Source of the DNA: Porpolomopsis calyptriformis
Lineage: Eukaryota > Basidiomycota > Agaricomycetes > Agaricales > Hygrophoraceae
NCBI GenBank assembly: GCA_951640195.1
Contig: OX621169.1
Location: 1,860,001 to 1,924,000, forward strand
DNA: 64,000 nucleotides
Direction: 5' to 3'
In this document: one piece after another, positions 1 through 10,621 of the stretch
Numbering within the stretch: position 1 is the stretch's first letter
How the letters are laid out: every line of letters starts with the position of its first letter
Position numbers and translations under genes: made by a program
Notes under the pieces: generated by a model
What the model saw: the letters and a program-made list of their open reading frames with translations, nothing else
The model's database searches: none
Told to the model about the DNA's origin: nothing

Positions 1-2245
1 ACCTTCCGTCATCGACGGAGAATAACAACGCCGTCTTTATGGGCACCACTGCTAGACCCCAGAGTACGCAAATCCCTGTCGCTACTTTAACCCCAGCACA
101 GGAAGCTGCCTTCCGTGCTCAGCAAGTCGACATTCAGATGAAAGACGCGGAGCAGAGAACTATTGTTTGGGGTGTCGAAAACGACGGTGCCCAATCCGAC
201 ATTGATGCTGAAGGGGAGGATGACGATGATTACGTTAAGCTCTCAGATGGGACATACAAAAGAAAAGTTGACATCGGTGATTCCGGGATGGATATCTACG
301 CGCCTATTGGTTTGAGACGGGAGGATGGGACTATCGGTCCTCTGCCTCTAACCACAGATATCAAAAGGCCAAAGCACGGGGGGAAAGAATGTATCGGTGT
401 TGATCCTTTTGCTGGGGAGACTTGCTTTGGTGGGGTCTCCGAAGAAGTCCCTAGTCGTGTCGGGGAATTGGTAAGTTTGTTAATATCTTCGGCCTTTGTC
501 TGAAGCTGCTAAACATCTCCACAGACCGCGAAGCTGTCCGTTGACTCTCCCCATCTTGATCAAACTCAACAAATAAGTCCGACGCAAGAACTGGGCCTGC
601 CTACTTCTGCCTCGACCATAAGTCCTTGCGCCTCATCCATTGCCGTCATGGACGCATTTGCTAATATCAAAATTGACGCTGGTCAAACTTCTCGACCATT
701 AGAGCCGATCTCTGCTCCTATCTCTAACTGTGAGGTTAATATCGATACTCAAATGCTCAAAGAGATGGTAGAGGATGGTAGAGAATCCGTCACTGATGTT
801 GGGGATAGTGAAATGCTTGGTATTTTAAAAACATTCCCGATTCTAAAGTTTGATTTGACATTATCGGGCAGATTTGGAGACGCAAGTAACTCTCCCTGTA
901 GCCACGTGCGATGACCCTATAGAATCATTCGGCCCGAATGAAATTAAGGAGGTGGACGATATCCAAACTACTCCGAAAGCTAACCGAATACCCAATAAAG
1001 CAAAAGGCGACGTTGACAACGGACTTCAATGCGAATGCGAAGTCTCGGTAATTCGACAAAGATCTTTACAAGTGCCCTTGCTGACCATCAATACCAAGAT
1101 CGAAGATGAGTGCACGTTTTGCGAGGGTGGTTGTGGGCGCTGGTTTCACATATGGCAAGATATACCATTTCAACCAGACAACTAAATATTGAATTAATTC
1201 TCAGGTGCATGGGGTGCGCATAACAAAGTGTTTGCCGTGCAATGTCCTGCACTTTTACTAACAGCACTTCAGTTATCACTCGACCTCAGATAGGCGTATT
1301 CCACCAAAATTTATCTGCTTCGACTGCCGGGTTCGCGCTGATGTCAACTGGGATTTGATTGAAGTCCATCTATACCAGCAAATGATTTCCAAATTCAAGG
1401 ATCTTGCTCTCTTTAGGTTCTTAGTTATTCTTTATACAACAATCCTTCCTCCCAGAAAAACTTCATTCACTTTCTGAACTTATAGGAGAGCTATCAAGGT
1501 TGCCGAAGTCTATGAACCGAACACCGCCTCCGACTTTTCCAAACTTATGGGTTAGTCCAGCCATCATTTTTCTCCCATCCACCACACAGCGACCATGCGC
1601 AGGTTGTGAAAACCTGGTCTCTCGGCAACTCTTCAAACGACTTGAGGCGGAAGGTGAGTTATCTGTGTGGGTTGTTTGCATGCTACGGAGATCACTCTTT
1701 CGCGATAGGCTTTATTGCAATTGAAAATCAAACTACGGATGACGACGGCTTCTTCGAGACACGCCCCCGAGCAACGAAAGGTAAAACAAAAACGAAAGGC
1801 AAACAAGCAAATCGTCGCAAAAACCTTCAGAAGATGACATACGTATTTGTCAAGTCTTCGAAAAGGACACCGGCGTATAAGGATTATTTCAATCCAGACC
1901 ACACTGTAGAGAACCGAATGCTGGGTCTGTCCGACTTGGTAAGTGAGCTGAATTATCTTCTATTTTTCTTTCAAGTTTATTCGTCTCTAGAAAGCCAGCT
2001 TCATTTCTAACAAGAGGAATACCCACCCACTCGTCGATCCTTTCTCGATGCAATCCCAATTGGCAACATTTCCTGGTGAAACCGGATCCCAGACACAAGA
2101 GGAATCGCAGCTTTCAATTTCCTTGATTCCTCTAAGTCAGGGTGTCTGCCCCAATGGTACTTTTAAACGAAAAACGACCGATCAGGGAAGGGCTAGCAAG
2201 AAAATCAAAATTTCCATGGGACCCGCAGTAGACCTTGGTGACTAG
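1..2245 (+). CDS. HOP1: Hop1-like meiotic chromosome axis protein, 3' part
   Basis: The gene runs in from before base 1 (open in frame from base 3), so the N-terminal HORMA domain is not in view. Predicted introns are 471-524, 820-871, 1155-1204, 1214-1272, 1417-1485, 1551-1602, 1654-1708 and 1939-1990. The spliced product has an acidic linker, then a PHD-type zinc finger (CTFC, GC, WFHIWC, FICFDC) followed by a stretch beginning VRADVNWDLI and continuing across later exons, then a basic KGKTKTKGK segment and a serine-rich tail. An axis HORMA protein with a central PHD-like finger is the known fungal Hop1 layout, where it promotes meiotic recombination and synapsis. The zinc finger only reads through if intron 1155-1204 uses a GC donor and is followed by a 9-nt exon. 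Identification rests on the finger plus downstream region, so another PHD protein is possible. Confidence 0.62.
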
Positions 2246-2514
2246 TCTAGTCTGAACCTGGCAGGCCTACCACCTGTTTCTGCTTGGTACATCGACATTC
2301 TCAAGTCTGCTTCCGATTGCTTTTGTTGTCAATTCCATGTTTGTGTTCTGGTCATTACTGCGTTTCCTTTTCTGCCAGAGGAGAGCTGCTGTTCGAGGGT
2401 CATGCTGTCGTTAATATGTGTTTTTGTTCCATTGTAATGAAATTGTGTTGCACCTGCTTCTGCAAACCAAGCAGCAGGGCTTGCTGACTAATCATTTAGA
2501 TCGACACCGCGAGC

Positions 2515-3243
2515 ATGACATCCGTGTGGCTCGAGACAAGTTTGGGAGAGATTGAACTGGAACTTTACTGGCAACATGCCCCTCGGGTTTGTTAATCCGG
2601 TTTATTTCCTTCTGTATCGAACTCACCAACGTAGGCATGTCAAAACTTCGCCGAACTAGCCAAGCGCGGATATTACAATGGAGTCATTTTTCATCGCATT
2701 ATTTCTGTTGGTACATTATTCACCCTTCGACGTCGCTGACCGGACAATTTCATAGGATTTTATGATACAAGGTGGCGATCCCACCGGGACTGGCAGGGGT
2801 GGGACGAGCATTTACGGGCAGAAGTTGTGCGTCTCCGTCTTCACAATGTTCCGTTCCTGTTTCTGAACGCATCCCTAGCGAGGACGAAATTCATCCAGAA
2901 TTGAGATTCACGGGTGCTGGGATACTCGCGATGGCAAACTCTGGACCGAATACGAATGGTAAATGGAATCCCTCTCCCAGTTTTGAATCATTCACACAAT
3001 AAATTTCATGATTAGGTTCCCAATTTTTTTTGACTCTCGCGCCTACCCCTTACTTGGATAAAAAGCACACTATATTTGGGAGGGTCAGTTCGGGTATGCG
3101 AGTTGTTCAGCGACTAGGCGCCGTTGCCGTGGATGCACAAGATCGGTGAGCGACTTGCTATGGTTTGAGAGTCTACTGAGTTTGGCCGTTCTGCGTTCAG
3201 TCCTTCAGAGGAGGTTAAAATCCATAAAGCACGGACCGTATGA
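2515..3243 (+). CDS. PPIL1: Cyclophilin-type peptidyl-prolyl isomerase, PPIL1 class
   Basis: Spliced single-domain cyclophilin of about 160 residues, the usual PPIL1 length. It starts [19 protein letters not shown] and contains [14 protein letters not shown] with the catalytic Arg, Phe and Gln, then [11 protein letters not shown] and [14 protein letters not shown]. The position equivalent to the cyclosporin-contacting Trp is Tyr ([12 protein letters not shown]). It ends VKIHKARTV. Introns include 2587-2634, 2707-2755 and 2827-2878; later introns interrupt NG/SQFF and QD/RPSEE. PPIL1 cyclophilins act in the nucleus with the spliceosome and catalyse proline cis-trans isomerisation. The ATG at 2515 gives the family's normal N-terminus. 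The gene is in the same direction as the Hop1-like gene, 269 bp downstream. Confidence 0.92.
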
Positions 3244-4093
3244 ATATCAGATGGTCTGGAATTGTCCATGGTACTTCCACCTCAGATAACGTTTGTGATG
3301 TAGTAAACTCAACATCATTCCGGAGATTGCCCGTGAATCCTTCAACATTCAATACTCAGCCTCCACGGAATATTCTCTAGGACTCGAGAGTTCAAGCGAT
3401 TGTTTTTTTACCACGGCTTGCGCCGCTCGTCAACAAGAGACCGCCAACGATTACCACGTGCTCTGCCCAGGCTTACCCTTTCTTTTTCGTGCAACGGGAA
3501 TTTGACTCTCAAATGCGATGGTCTAAATTCCAGAAATGTGCAGCAAGGACACAAGCATTTGTGGGTACCAATTCATGTTGTAACAACCCCAGTGTACCCG
3601 TAACATACTGAGAACTCTCGCATTCGGAGGGGATGCTAAAAGATTCTTCCGAATGAGTTGGCTTTTCGTTTCGACACCAAAGCACCGTGCTCGCCAGATT
3701 CTCCCTTCGAGTCTCCGTGTTATAAATATCTGAGGTGCTAACATCTTGTTCCCGCACCGATGGTTCTTTCGTGTATGATGAATGAAGCGAAGGAGTCCAT
3801 CAACATGAGTTGATTGTCGACATAACATCACCTGGCATATGACGGCAATGCTAATTGACATTGGATGTTGATAGTGATTTTTCTCTTCTCCTCGCCCTCG
3901 CCCTGGTTGATCTTGAAACCCTACGCCTTTCCGGAATTTGATATCTAGAATCAATTGTCGGATGCAGCGCCTTTTAGCCATGGGTAAAACATACGTTACC
4001 CGTTCATCTTCTAGATGTGCCATCGCTTTTCGGCAAAGAGTGATTGTCATATAAGGCGTTCGATCCTGTCTCGGGCTTTGCAAGCGCGCGAAG
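3244..4093. other. Intergenic region between convergent genes
   Basis: This stretch separates the cyclophilin gene and the Alba-domain gene, which point toward each other, so it should hold both 3' untranslated regions. The only sizeable open frame is 3523-4083 on the minus strand (186 codons). Its translation has no motif I recognise, and I did not call it as a gene. No repeat or RNA gene is evident. Confidence 0.5.
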
Positions 4094-4625
4094 TTAGCGA
4101 CTATTTTTAGTTTGGGCGAGATCGACGCACTGATTTTTCCCCATCAGTGCCTTCGTCACCGCGTCTTCAGCAGGACCTTTTGTGGGGAGGTTTATGCCTA
4201 AATCCTCCAAAACTCCGATCATGTTGTATTGATGCAATCCTGACAACCTGCTTTCACGAGTTGCGCGCAAATTCTTGAGATATTCGCGTTTCACTATTTC
4301 GGCAACTGAAATGAGGCGAGGAATTGTGGTAGTAGAAGGGATCTTGTTTGCGCCCTGGGCCGAAGTTTCCGGATGTTCAGAAGCTTCCTCCGTCGAATCA
4401 GATTGAGTTGCCGGAAGCGTGTGCAAAACCAGTGGTCTATCACCGTTATTCTACCACGTCCTTTGGCAGATTAGAGACTTTCCTCGACAACAGCATTTGC
4501 TCACAAACATTCAAAAAGTCGAGCGCAAACGATACCCACGCCTGGATTTTCCCGTGGTTGGTTATGCGGACGCGATATTCGAGACTCGTCTGCTCAACTG
4601 AGCGAGAGCTTTCTCCGTTCTGCAT
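4094..4625 (-). CDS. Alba-like nucleic-acid-binding domain protein
   Basis: Two exons (4625-4509 and 4450-4094) give a protein of about 157 residues. The first exon reads MQNGESS, then YRVRITNHGKIQAWVSFALD; after the intron the frame continues NNNGDRPLVLHTLPATQSD, a variable loop, then IPRLISVAEIVKREYLKNL. This strand-helix-strand-loop-helix order, with the late 'SVAEIVKR' helix, fits the Alba superfamily found in RNase P/MRP subunits and chromatin/RNA-binding proteins. The assignment is from pattern, not a search. The C-terminus (about residues 95-157) is polar with no clear domain. It is divergent from the NEDD1 gene with 85 bp between start codons, so a shared promoter is likely. Confidence 0.55.
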
Positions 4626-4710
4626 GGTGTCGTGATGAGGTGGGTACACTCACGTGACAGACGCGTTCAATCTTCAAACACTCCGCCAAACGAAACTGGT
4701 ATCGTGCAAA
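4626..4710. promoter_or_regulatory. Short divergent promoter, Alba gene / NEDD1 gene
   Basis: Only 85 bp separate the start codons of the Alba-like gene (minus, ATG at 4625-4623) and the NEDD1-like gene (plus, ATG 4711). It contains a CACGTG E-box at 4651-4656. Shared control of both genes is inferred from geometry only. Confidence 0.4.
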
Positions 4711-7099
4711 ATGCTCGCGCTCACCACCGTCAACGCGCTCACCCTCATTGACTCAACCACGCTTAAAAGTGCACCTTCCTCGGTTCCTTCATGCCAAACT
4801 CTGCTTTCCAGACCTACGGCGAGCTGCTGGTCTCCGGATAACACATCTCTCTTCATCGCATCCTCTGCAGATATCCTCAAATATGACCTATTGTCCAACT
4901 CTTTCCACAATCTCCATTCCCTAACAAAAGGAAACACCATACCTCATCTCGCTGCGAAAGATAAAGGGGACACACTCGTTTTCTCTGACTCTCGGGTAAC
5001 GCAAGTCTTCGACTGTATCTCAGGGAAGATAACTCTGTCGATGGCTTGGCACAAATCATCTATCACATCTCTCGCTTTATCTAACGACAGCACTCTCCTT
5101 GCAACCACCTCCGCTGGTGGTGCACATGTTGATAATCTCACTAACGGTTCGCACACCGTTCTTAGGGGGCTTCCCCTTCCAAACGCAACTATCAACACTT
5201 GTGTGTTTCACACCCACTTTCGGACGCGACTTTTGTTGGGTGTAGGCAGACAGTTGATTGTATATGACACTACGCGGCCAAGCGGCCCGATGAAGACGAT
5301 CGGGATGACCGATGGCACAGCAGGGGAGATTAAGTATGTTGCTTGTAGCCCATTTAGTAAAACCCTCGTGGCTTTCGCTACCTCTGCTGGAACCGTCTTT
5401 TTGGTAGACTTGGAAAAGGAGAAGGCGTACGTGAACTGTCTATCTCGTACCCGTACGATATTGTTTATCCCCCCTGCCTTAGTATTTTTCGCACCCTCCA
5501 GATCAAGATCCCAATTACTTGCCTTGCCTTCTCTCAGGAGGGAGGGGGTCTCTATCTCGGTACAGAAAATGGCAAACTCCTTATAGTCGACCTGCGCGCC
5601 CTTGACAAGCCACCAAAGACGATTGTTATCAGTGACATTGGAGCCAGAATCGAAAATATGTGTGTTCAAGTGTGTACTATCTGCTAATATTTACCACCAA
5701 TATTTCTGACATCGTGGCGGAGTAGAAAAAATTCAAGGCGACATCCGAACCCAGTACTCAAGCCACTAGTGCCGCTGCGGCGAAATCTTCAACGAAACCA
5801 GATCCTATCTCTCGGCCCTTGTCTACCGCTTCGAGAAAACCAGTTACCACTACATCGGTGGTAAAGCCTGTCCCAAAAACTACGACAACGCGCAATGTAA
5901 CACCACCTAGCGCGACGACCAAAAATGGAGCTGCAGTTATGCGGACAAGTTCGGAAGGGTCTAGAAAGTCCAACCCTTCGCCAAAGAATAAAGAGAAGCC
6001 GAACAAGGAAGTCTTGGTTCCTGTAAAGGATCCACCTGGAGATATTGGAAGTTGTGTGAAAGAGAAGAGTTCGGATGAGGACACAGGGAAAAAAGAAGCC
6101 GTGCTAGACACTCTTGGACAAGTATCGCCCTCTCCGAAGAGTCCCATCCTGGCTACCCGAAGCTCCACCCTTGAAGGTCCCGATGGTCCGAGAAGGGACC
6201 TTGTAGGATTCGCTTCGGCGAGGACGAATATCACGACCTCGCTTGTGTCCACTCAGCCCCTTAAAACAGGCGCTGGGTCTCGACCCGACTCACGAACCGA
6301 CTCATCCCATTCAAGACCTGGATCCTCGAGATCGCATCAAGGATTGATTCATCCTCAGCAGCCAAACATACCTCTCGATTCCGGACTACAGGTAAAGCGA
6401 AAAGGAAGCGCGAACGGAATCAACGGCAGCCCAAGGAAAAAACAGAGGGGTGTGACTAGTCGGACTCCGTCGCCAGGCGTTCAGAATATCGATATGGATG
6501 TTGGAATGAATGCGGGTCCAAGTACACCTGTCGTTGGCAAGAACAAGAGGTCTGGGATGAGCGTATTGGGGTTGGGTACACCTGAAGTCAACCAATGGAT
6601 CACTTCCGGGCAGAGAAGCGGGAGGGAACCACCTGAGGGGAAAGGGAAGGTCGCAGGGAAGACAGTAGGGTTTGGCGGCGATCATCAAAATAGAGGGAAG
6701 GCGCACCGACGCGAAGATACCGAAAATTTCAAAGGGGACGCGAGGGGGAGGGGAGAAAAACAAGCATTGCAAATTTCTTCGCAGAACCCTTGCCCATCGA
6801 CCTTATCGTCCTCGCCGTTGCGTCAATCGACGTTTGCCCATCCCAACGTTAACTCGCAGAACAATTTGATATCCTCCTCTGACCACCTGCGCACAATCAT
6901 ACGTGACGTGATGTACGACTTCCAGCGTGAGACCAAAGCCGAGATGACGGGATTGCATCTAGACCTTGTGCGTATGGGGCGAGGATGGCGACAGGAGGTG
7001 AGGAGTGTGATGGACGAGTATATTGGGAATTTGAGAGAGCTGGCTGAGGAGAATGCGAGGCTGAAGGAGGAGAATGCACGTTTGAGGAGAGGGTACTAA
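4711..7099 (+). CDS. NEDD1: NEDD1-like WD40 protein, gamma-tubulin recruitment
   Basis: Three exons (4711-5430, 5502-5669, 5726-7099) encode about 753 residues. The first ~300 residues form WD40 blades (for example WSPDNTSLFIASSADILKYD, AFATSAGTVFLVDLEKEKA, GLYLGTENGKLLIVDLRAL followed by KPPKTI). About residues 300-650 are a Ser/Thr/Lys/Pro-rich linker with many SP/TP sites. The last ~70 residues are an amphipathic coiled coil (LRTIIRDVMYDFQRE ... LKEENARLRRGY). WD40 propeller, disordered phospho-linker and short C-terminal helix is the NEDD1/GCP-WD plan, in which the C-terminal helix binds gamma-tubulin complexes at spindle pole bodies. The frame is open upstream to 4654 but lacks an ATG there, so 4711 is chosen. 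No close yeast homologue exists, so the function is inferred from architecture. Confidence 0.8.
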
Positions 7100-7915
7100 G
7101 GTAGTTTGGGATGTGTACGTTTCGATTCAGTCATTCGTCCGAGTGTATCTTGCCAATAATTTTATTTCTTCGGCATCGTAGTTTGTCGGATCGAGTAAGC
7201 ACACTACTTCTGGCATATCGGAAGTATTGTGTCCTTACCCGAATATCAGGTTGACAACCGATTTCATTGTCGGCATTCTTTTGCCGGCGTAGGTCGAAGA
7301 TGGGCTGGTCATGCTGAGTCGAAGCCCCTCGAATAGCTTTAGCTTTAATTCCCCACGGCAACGATAACACCTCAATCAGTTTTCACGCTGGTAGAAGACA
7401 GGGGCCAGGCAATACAAATATGTACTTTATTTGGACTTGTTGTCTAACGCTTGTAAATTCAAACAAGGACAAATAGGAAGTCGAGAAGATGAAAAATTTG
7501 AAGGGAGGTCGGATGTAACGACTGCAGGACCCGGCACCCGGCACCCGAAACTGCATGCAACGAGCTTGGACCAACACCGGGGAGCCGCGTAGTTGGACCA
7601 CCTTCTGGACCAAACTCACCAGTACCTCTTTGATTTTCCGACGGAACTGCCTGGGGAGGGCCTTCGTCAATGACACTATATACGCATGCCAGCGTCGTGG
7701 TGCAATACGGAAGAAACACTGTCCGGATGATCCACATGGTGCCAGCGCCCACTGACGCTTCAAATGCTGGTATGACAACGAAATCCATTTCAATCATATT
7801 TCTTTGTATCCACCCATGTGTAACGCATATAAGACACGCGGAAGTCAACCACTATGAACTCAAACCCTCAGCGCCCAGCGTCCTTCCCGTCATTACTCCC
7901 TCATAAAGTTTCCCA
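7100..7915. other. Intergenic, includes promoter of Knh1-like gene
   Basis: This spacer lies between two plus-strand genes. A TATA-like GCATATAAGA occurs near 7828, about 90 bp upstream of the next start codon. A 129-codon minus-strand open frame (7459-7848) has no recognisable motif and was not called. There is a short tandem ACCCGGC duplication near 7530-7545. Confidence 0.45.
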
Positions 7916-8463
7916 ATGGTCGGATTAAGCAGTTTCGTGGTCGTGTTCTTGTCCATGTTTGCATGGGCGTTCGCGAGCCCTCTCGAGGCACGCACAACTC
8001 TTGACGTTTGGATCCCTCCCATCACTTCGCCGACTCACCACGACGTTTGGCGTGTGGGCTCGGTGGAGCCTGTTACCTGGTAGGTCCTGTTCAGCCCAGA
8101 ACTTGCAGTCACCTACCTTTTGCCGATGCCATGCAGGAATGCGACAAGTCCGCCGGGCCTCATCTCTAACCGTGCTCTGGTCGTGCTTCAGAATAACAAG
8201 GCTGGGGTCTTTTGTATGCGTCCTTGATCCTCTAAAGGAGTTAGCTGGACACTGACTCTTGTTCATAAGTGCCTTTGGCCTCCAATTTCTCCCTCTTGGA
8301 AGGTTTTGTCAATGTTACCGTGCCGTCGGTGCCTCCTCGCCATGACTACCACATTACTCGTGAGCTTCTGTCCCTTCTCTCCGTCGTGGCTTTGACTGAA
8401 GAACCTCTTCCAGTTTTCGGGGATTCTGGCAACACCAGCCCCCAGTTCGCCATCACCGCTTGA
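7916..8463 (+). CDS. Small secreted Kre9/Knh1-like beta-sandwich protein
   Basis: Four exons encode a protein of about 125 residues. It begins with a signal peptide (MVGLSSFVVVFLSMFAWAFA) and continues TTLDVWIPPITSPTHHDVW, RVGSVEPVTWNATSPPG and LVVLQNNKAG. The end is LPLASNFSLLEGFVNVTVP and LFGDSGNTSPQFAITA. The pattern 'P-I-T-P...W..G....V.W' ending in 'LFGDSGN.SP.F.I' is typical of the Ser-Thr-rich/Kre9-Knh1 N-terminal domain family common in mushroom secretomes. The exact role is unknown; links to beta-1,6-glucan or cell wall are assumed from the family. Introns: 8080-8136 after VTW, a second after AGVF, and a third before LFGDSGN. No GPI signal is visible, so it is probably released. N-glycosylation sequons (NATS, NFSL, NVTV, NTSP) are present. 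Confidence 0.78.
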
Positions 8464-8603
8464 GTTGATAACATCGGTTTTTATTGTGGTCACTCAGAAG
8501 ACGTTGCTGCGTTCCTTGTTTCCGTCAACTCCCCTTCGATAGGTTTTTTCACTCGTTAAATATCAAATAACTATCTCCACCTCAAATTGAAACTACAACA
8601 TTA

Positions 8604-9483
8604 TCACGATTGATTCTCCACTTCGGTAGTTGATACTTGAGGAATATTTTCCACGCTGCTCCGTTGTGGGATACGTTGATCAACATACTCAAATCGGCGC
8701 GAATCCAAAGTGAACGTCACAGGACCCTCGAGGTAAAGGCAAGATCATCAGCAAAATTTCAGGTTGGAAGGATGCATTATGAGACTCAAAATACCTCATT
8801 TGTTAGACTGACGTTCATCATTGCGCCAAACCTACCGTCTAACACACAGTGTTGTCGAACATAAAAGCCTAAGAAAGGTGCGTACCTTTGATCTTCTCTG
8901 GTTCATACAACCGCCCTAACGTTTCCAAAAACGACTCGTACAGTTGCCGTGAAGACTCTGCGGTCTGAAAGGGTGATTTATAAGAAAGACGGCCAATGGT
9001 GCAACATTTCTGGTTTTAACCATTGCATGATGAAAATCCGGTTTGGCCTTGGTGGTATTGGCCATTAGAGTGAATTGAGACACGCATAAAATCTCCCCAT
9101 CTATGTCCTTTATGCTTGCTTTCCACATGGAACCCCCTACATCACAAAAGACGCGGAGAGATAGACTAATGGAATAACTGGATCAGTCTGGAAAATGTAT
9201 TGGTTAGGTATCAATGGGGGGTCGTACATTTTTTTGGACAGGGACATTACGTCGGATGTGGTATCGTCTGTTTGAAAACACAAACAAGTTAAAGCCGTTG
9301 AGGGTGATTTACAAATGCATACGAACCTTTCCCAATGCCAACGAGAACCATCAAACCGCGGGAAATTTGAGAAATAGTTTCCCCATCAACTGGACCAGGG
9401 TTAGCATGGAGAGAAAGGCAAAACCATTTCGACCATATACCAGCAACAGAGGCGGACAGAACGCGTTGAACCACGGCGCGCAT
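8604..9483 (-). CDS. DTD1: D-aminoacyl-tRNA deacylase (DTD)
   Basis: Spliced minus-strand gene of about 190 residues that removes D-amino acids (and misloaded glycine) from tRNA in the cytosol. It starts MRAVVQRVLSASV, contains ISRGLMVLVGIGK, then ILSLRVFCDVGGSMWKASIK and the signature SQFTLMANTTKAKPDFH. It continues LYESFLETLGRLY, IKDGRFGAMMNVSLTNEGPV and FTLDSRRF. SQFT and the Gly-cisPro motif (NEGPVT) that forms the chiral-proofreading site are both present. The C-terminal tail (to VENQS) is variable. Five or six short introns are needed to restore the frame. It is head-to-head with MED10, 40 bp between start codons. Confidence 0.92.
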
Positions 9484-9523
9484 ATATAGGCAAGGATGTG
9501 TTTGTTTATGTAATCGACCTTCA
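9484..9523. promoter_or_regulatory. 40-bp divergent promoter, DTD1 / MED10
   Basis: The start codons of the deacylase (minus, 9483) and Mediator subunit 10 (plus, 9524) are only 40 bp apart. The 5' untranslated regions must therefore be extremely short or overlap the opposite gene. No TATA box is evident in it. Confidence 0.45.
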
Positions 9524-10149
9524 ATGCCTCCTCGACTGTCAGTAACGACGCCAGATGGCGTCCCGCCAGCTCCTGACTCGCCACGTTCATCACAGTCTCC
9601 TCCACCCTCCGGTGCTCACGGTGATATTGAGCTTGAACTACTAGGCCTCGCAAACGCGCTCTATAACCTCGGCACATCTGTCATCAACGACTCCACCAAA
9701 GACCGAGACAAACCAGGCGCGGGAAAGCAAATTGGATTGCGTGTGTGAGTGGTATTTTATGCTAGCCTTATCGGCCGTTATCTCAATGACAGTTGCAGTA
9801 ACGAGGTTGTCAACCATCTCGCAGCAATAGATGACATGGCACAACATTGTCGGACCTTAATTCCTCTACAGGTTTTGGCAGACATCGATAATTCAAGAAA
9901 TCCGATGCAGTTGACTAAAGATAGATTGGAAAGAGCTGCGACGGAGAATCAATTCATGAATGGCAAGATAGCTGCTTTAGAGGTCTGTTAACCGCAACCT
10001 TTTGTCTCCATCCTGGTTCTGCTTGCATTAGCTGACTGATATCTCGATAGGCATACCGGAAACACCTTGATCATGCATTAGCCCAGAGTTTTCCAGAGCT
10101 TCTTCCACATCTTCTTCCACGTCCGACGACGGGACACGAGGAAAGATGA
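9524..10149 (+). CDS. MED10: Mediator complex subunit 10
   Basis: Three exons encode about 160 residues. A Pro/Ser-rich N-terminus is followed by the MED10 core: ELLGLANALYNLGTSVIND, KPGAGKQIGLRVNEVVNHL, AAIDDMAQH, VLADIDNSRNPMQLTKDRLE and NGKIAALEAYRKHLDHALA. MED10 (Nut2) is a middle-module subunit of the Mediator coactivator, bridging activators and RNA polymerase II. The first intron splits the valine codon of LRV/NEVV (acceptor just before TAACGAG), the second is 9989-10050. The alternative of stopping at the first in-frame TGA would cut the core, so the spliced form is clearly right. Confidence 0.93.
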
Positions 10150-10621
10150 ACTCTCTTCGCTGAGACGGTGGTGATTTGACGCTTAGATAGGATGGATTCC
10201 AAGTTTTGGGGTTCTCCATCTGGTCCCTGCCTTCGTGGGATTTGTGGTTCCAGCGGAACATTCTCACCTCGCTCAGATTACTGGGCGAGCCTTCCTTTTG
10301 GAACCTTCGAAGTTTGATGAGACGGTGGTTGTGGTGGGTTTCAAACCAGACTAGACTACCTCCTCCTTATTAACATGACCTTGACTTGGTGGCCTGATTC
10401 GGTGCAGTCGAAAGGCTAGAAATGATGTACACTGAAAAATTGTCCTTTGGCGTCGAAGAGCTTGGTGTTTGGGGCGGATGGTGTTTCTGATCTAAGGGGG
10501 GAGGATAGGTCAAATCCACTACAACCCTGAGGAGGCTCTGGTCTGAGATTTGATATTAGGATGGTGTTTCTCGCTGATGTGAGGGGAGGCCAAATCTCGG
10601 ACAGCGAACACAGGTTTAGTA
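10150..10621. other. Intergenic region between convergent MED10 and PGS1
   Basis: Both neighbouring genes end here, so it should contain their 3' untranslated regions. Minus-strand open frames cross into the MED10 exon but read as shadows. Nothing else is seen. Confidence 0.45.

Noticed and set aside
3523..4083. 186-codon minus-strand open frame
   Set aside because: No domain, no signal or membrane segment and no intron signature; it lies in the 3' region between convergent genes.
10028..10267. 79-codon minus-strand frame
   Set aside because: Overlaps the last exon of MED10 in antisense and has no recognisable feature.
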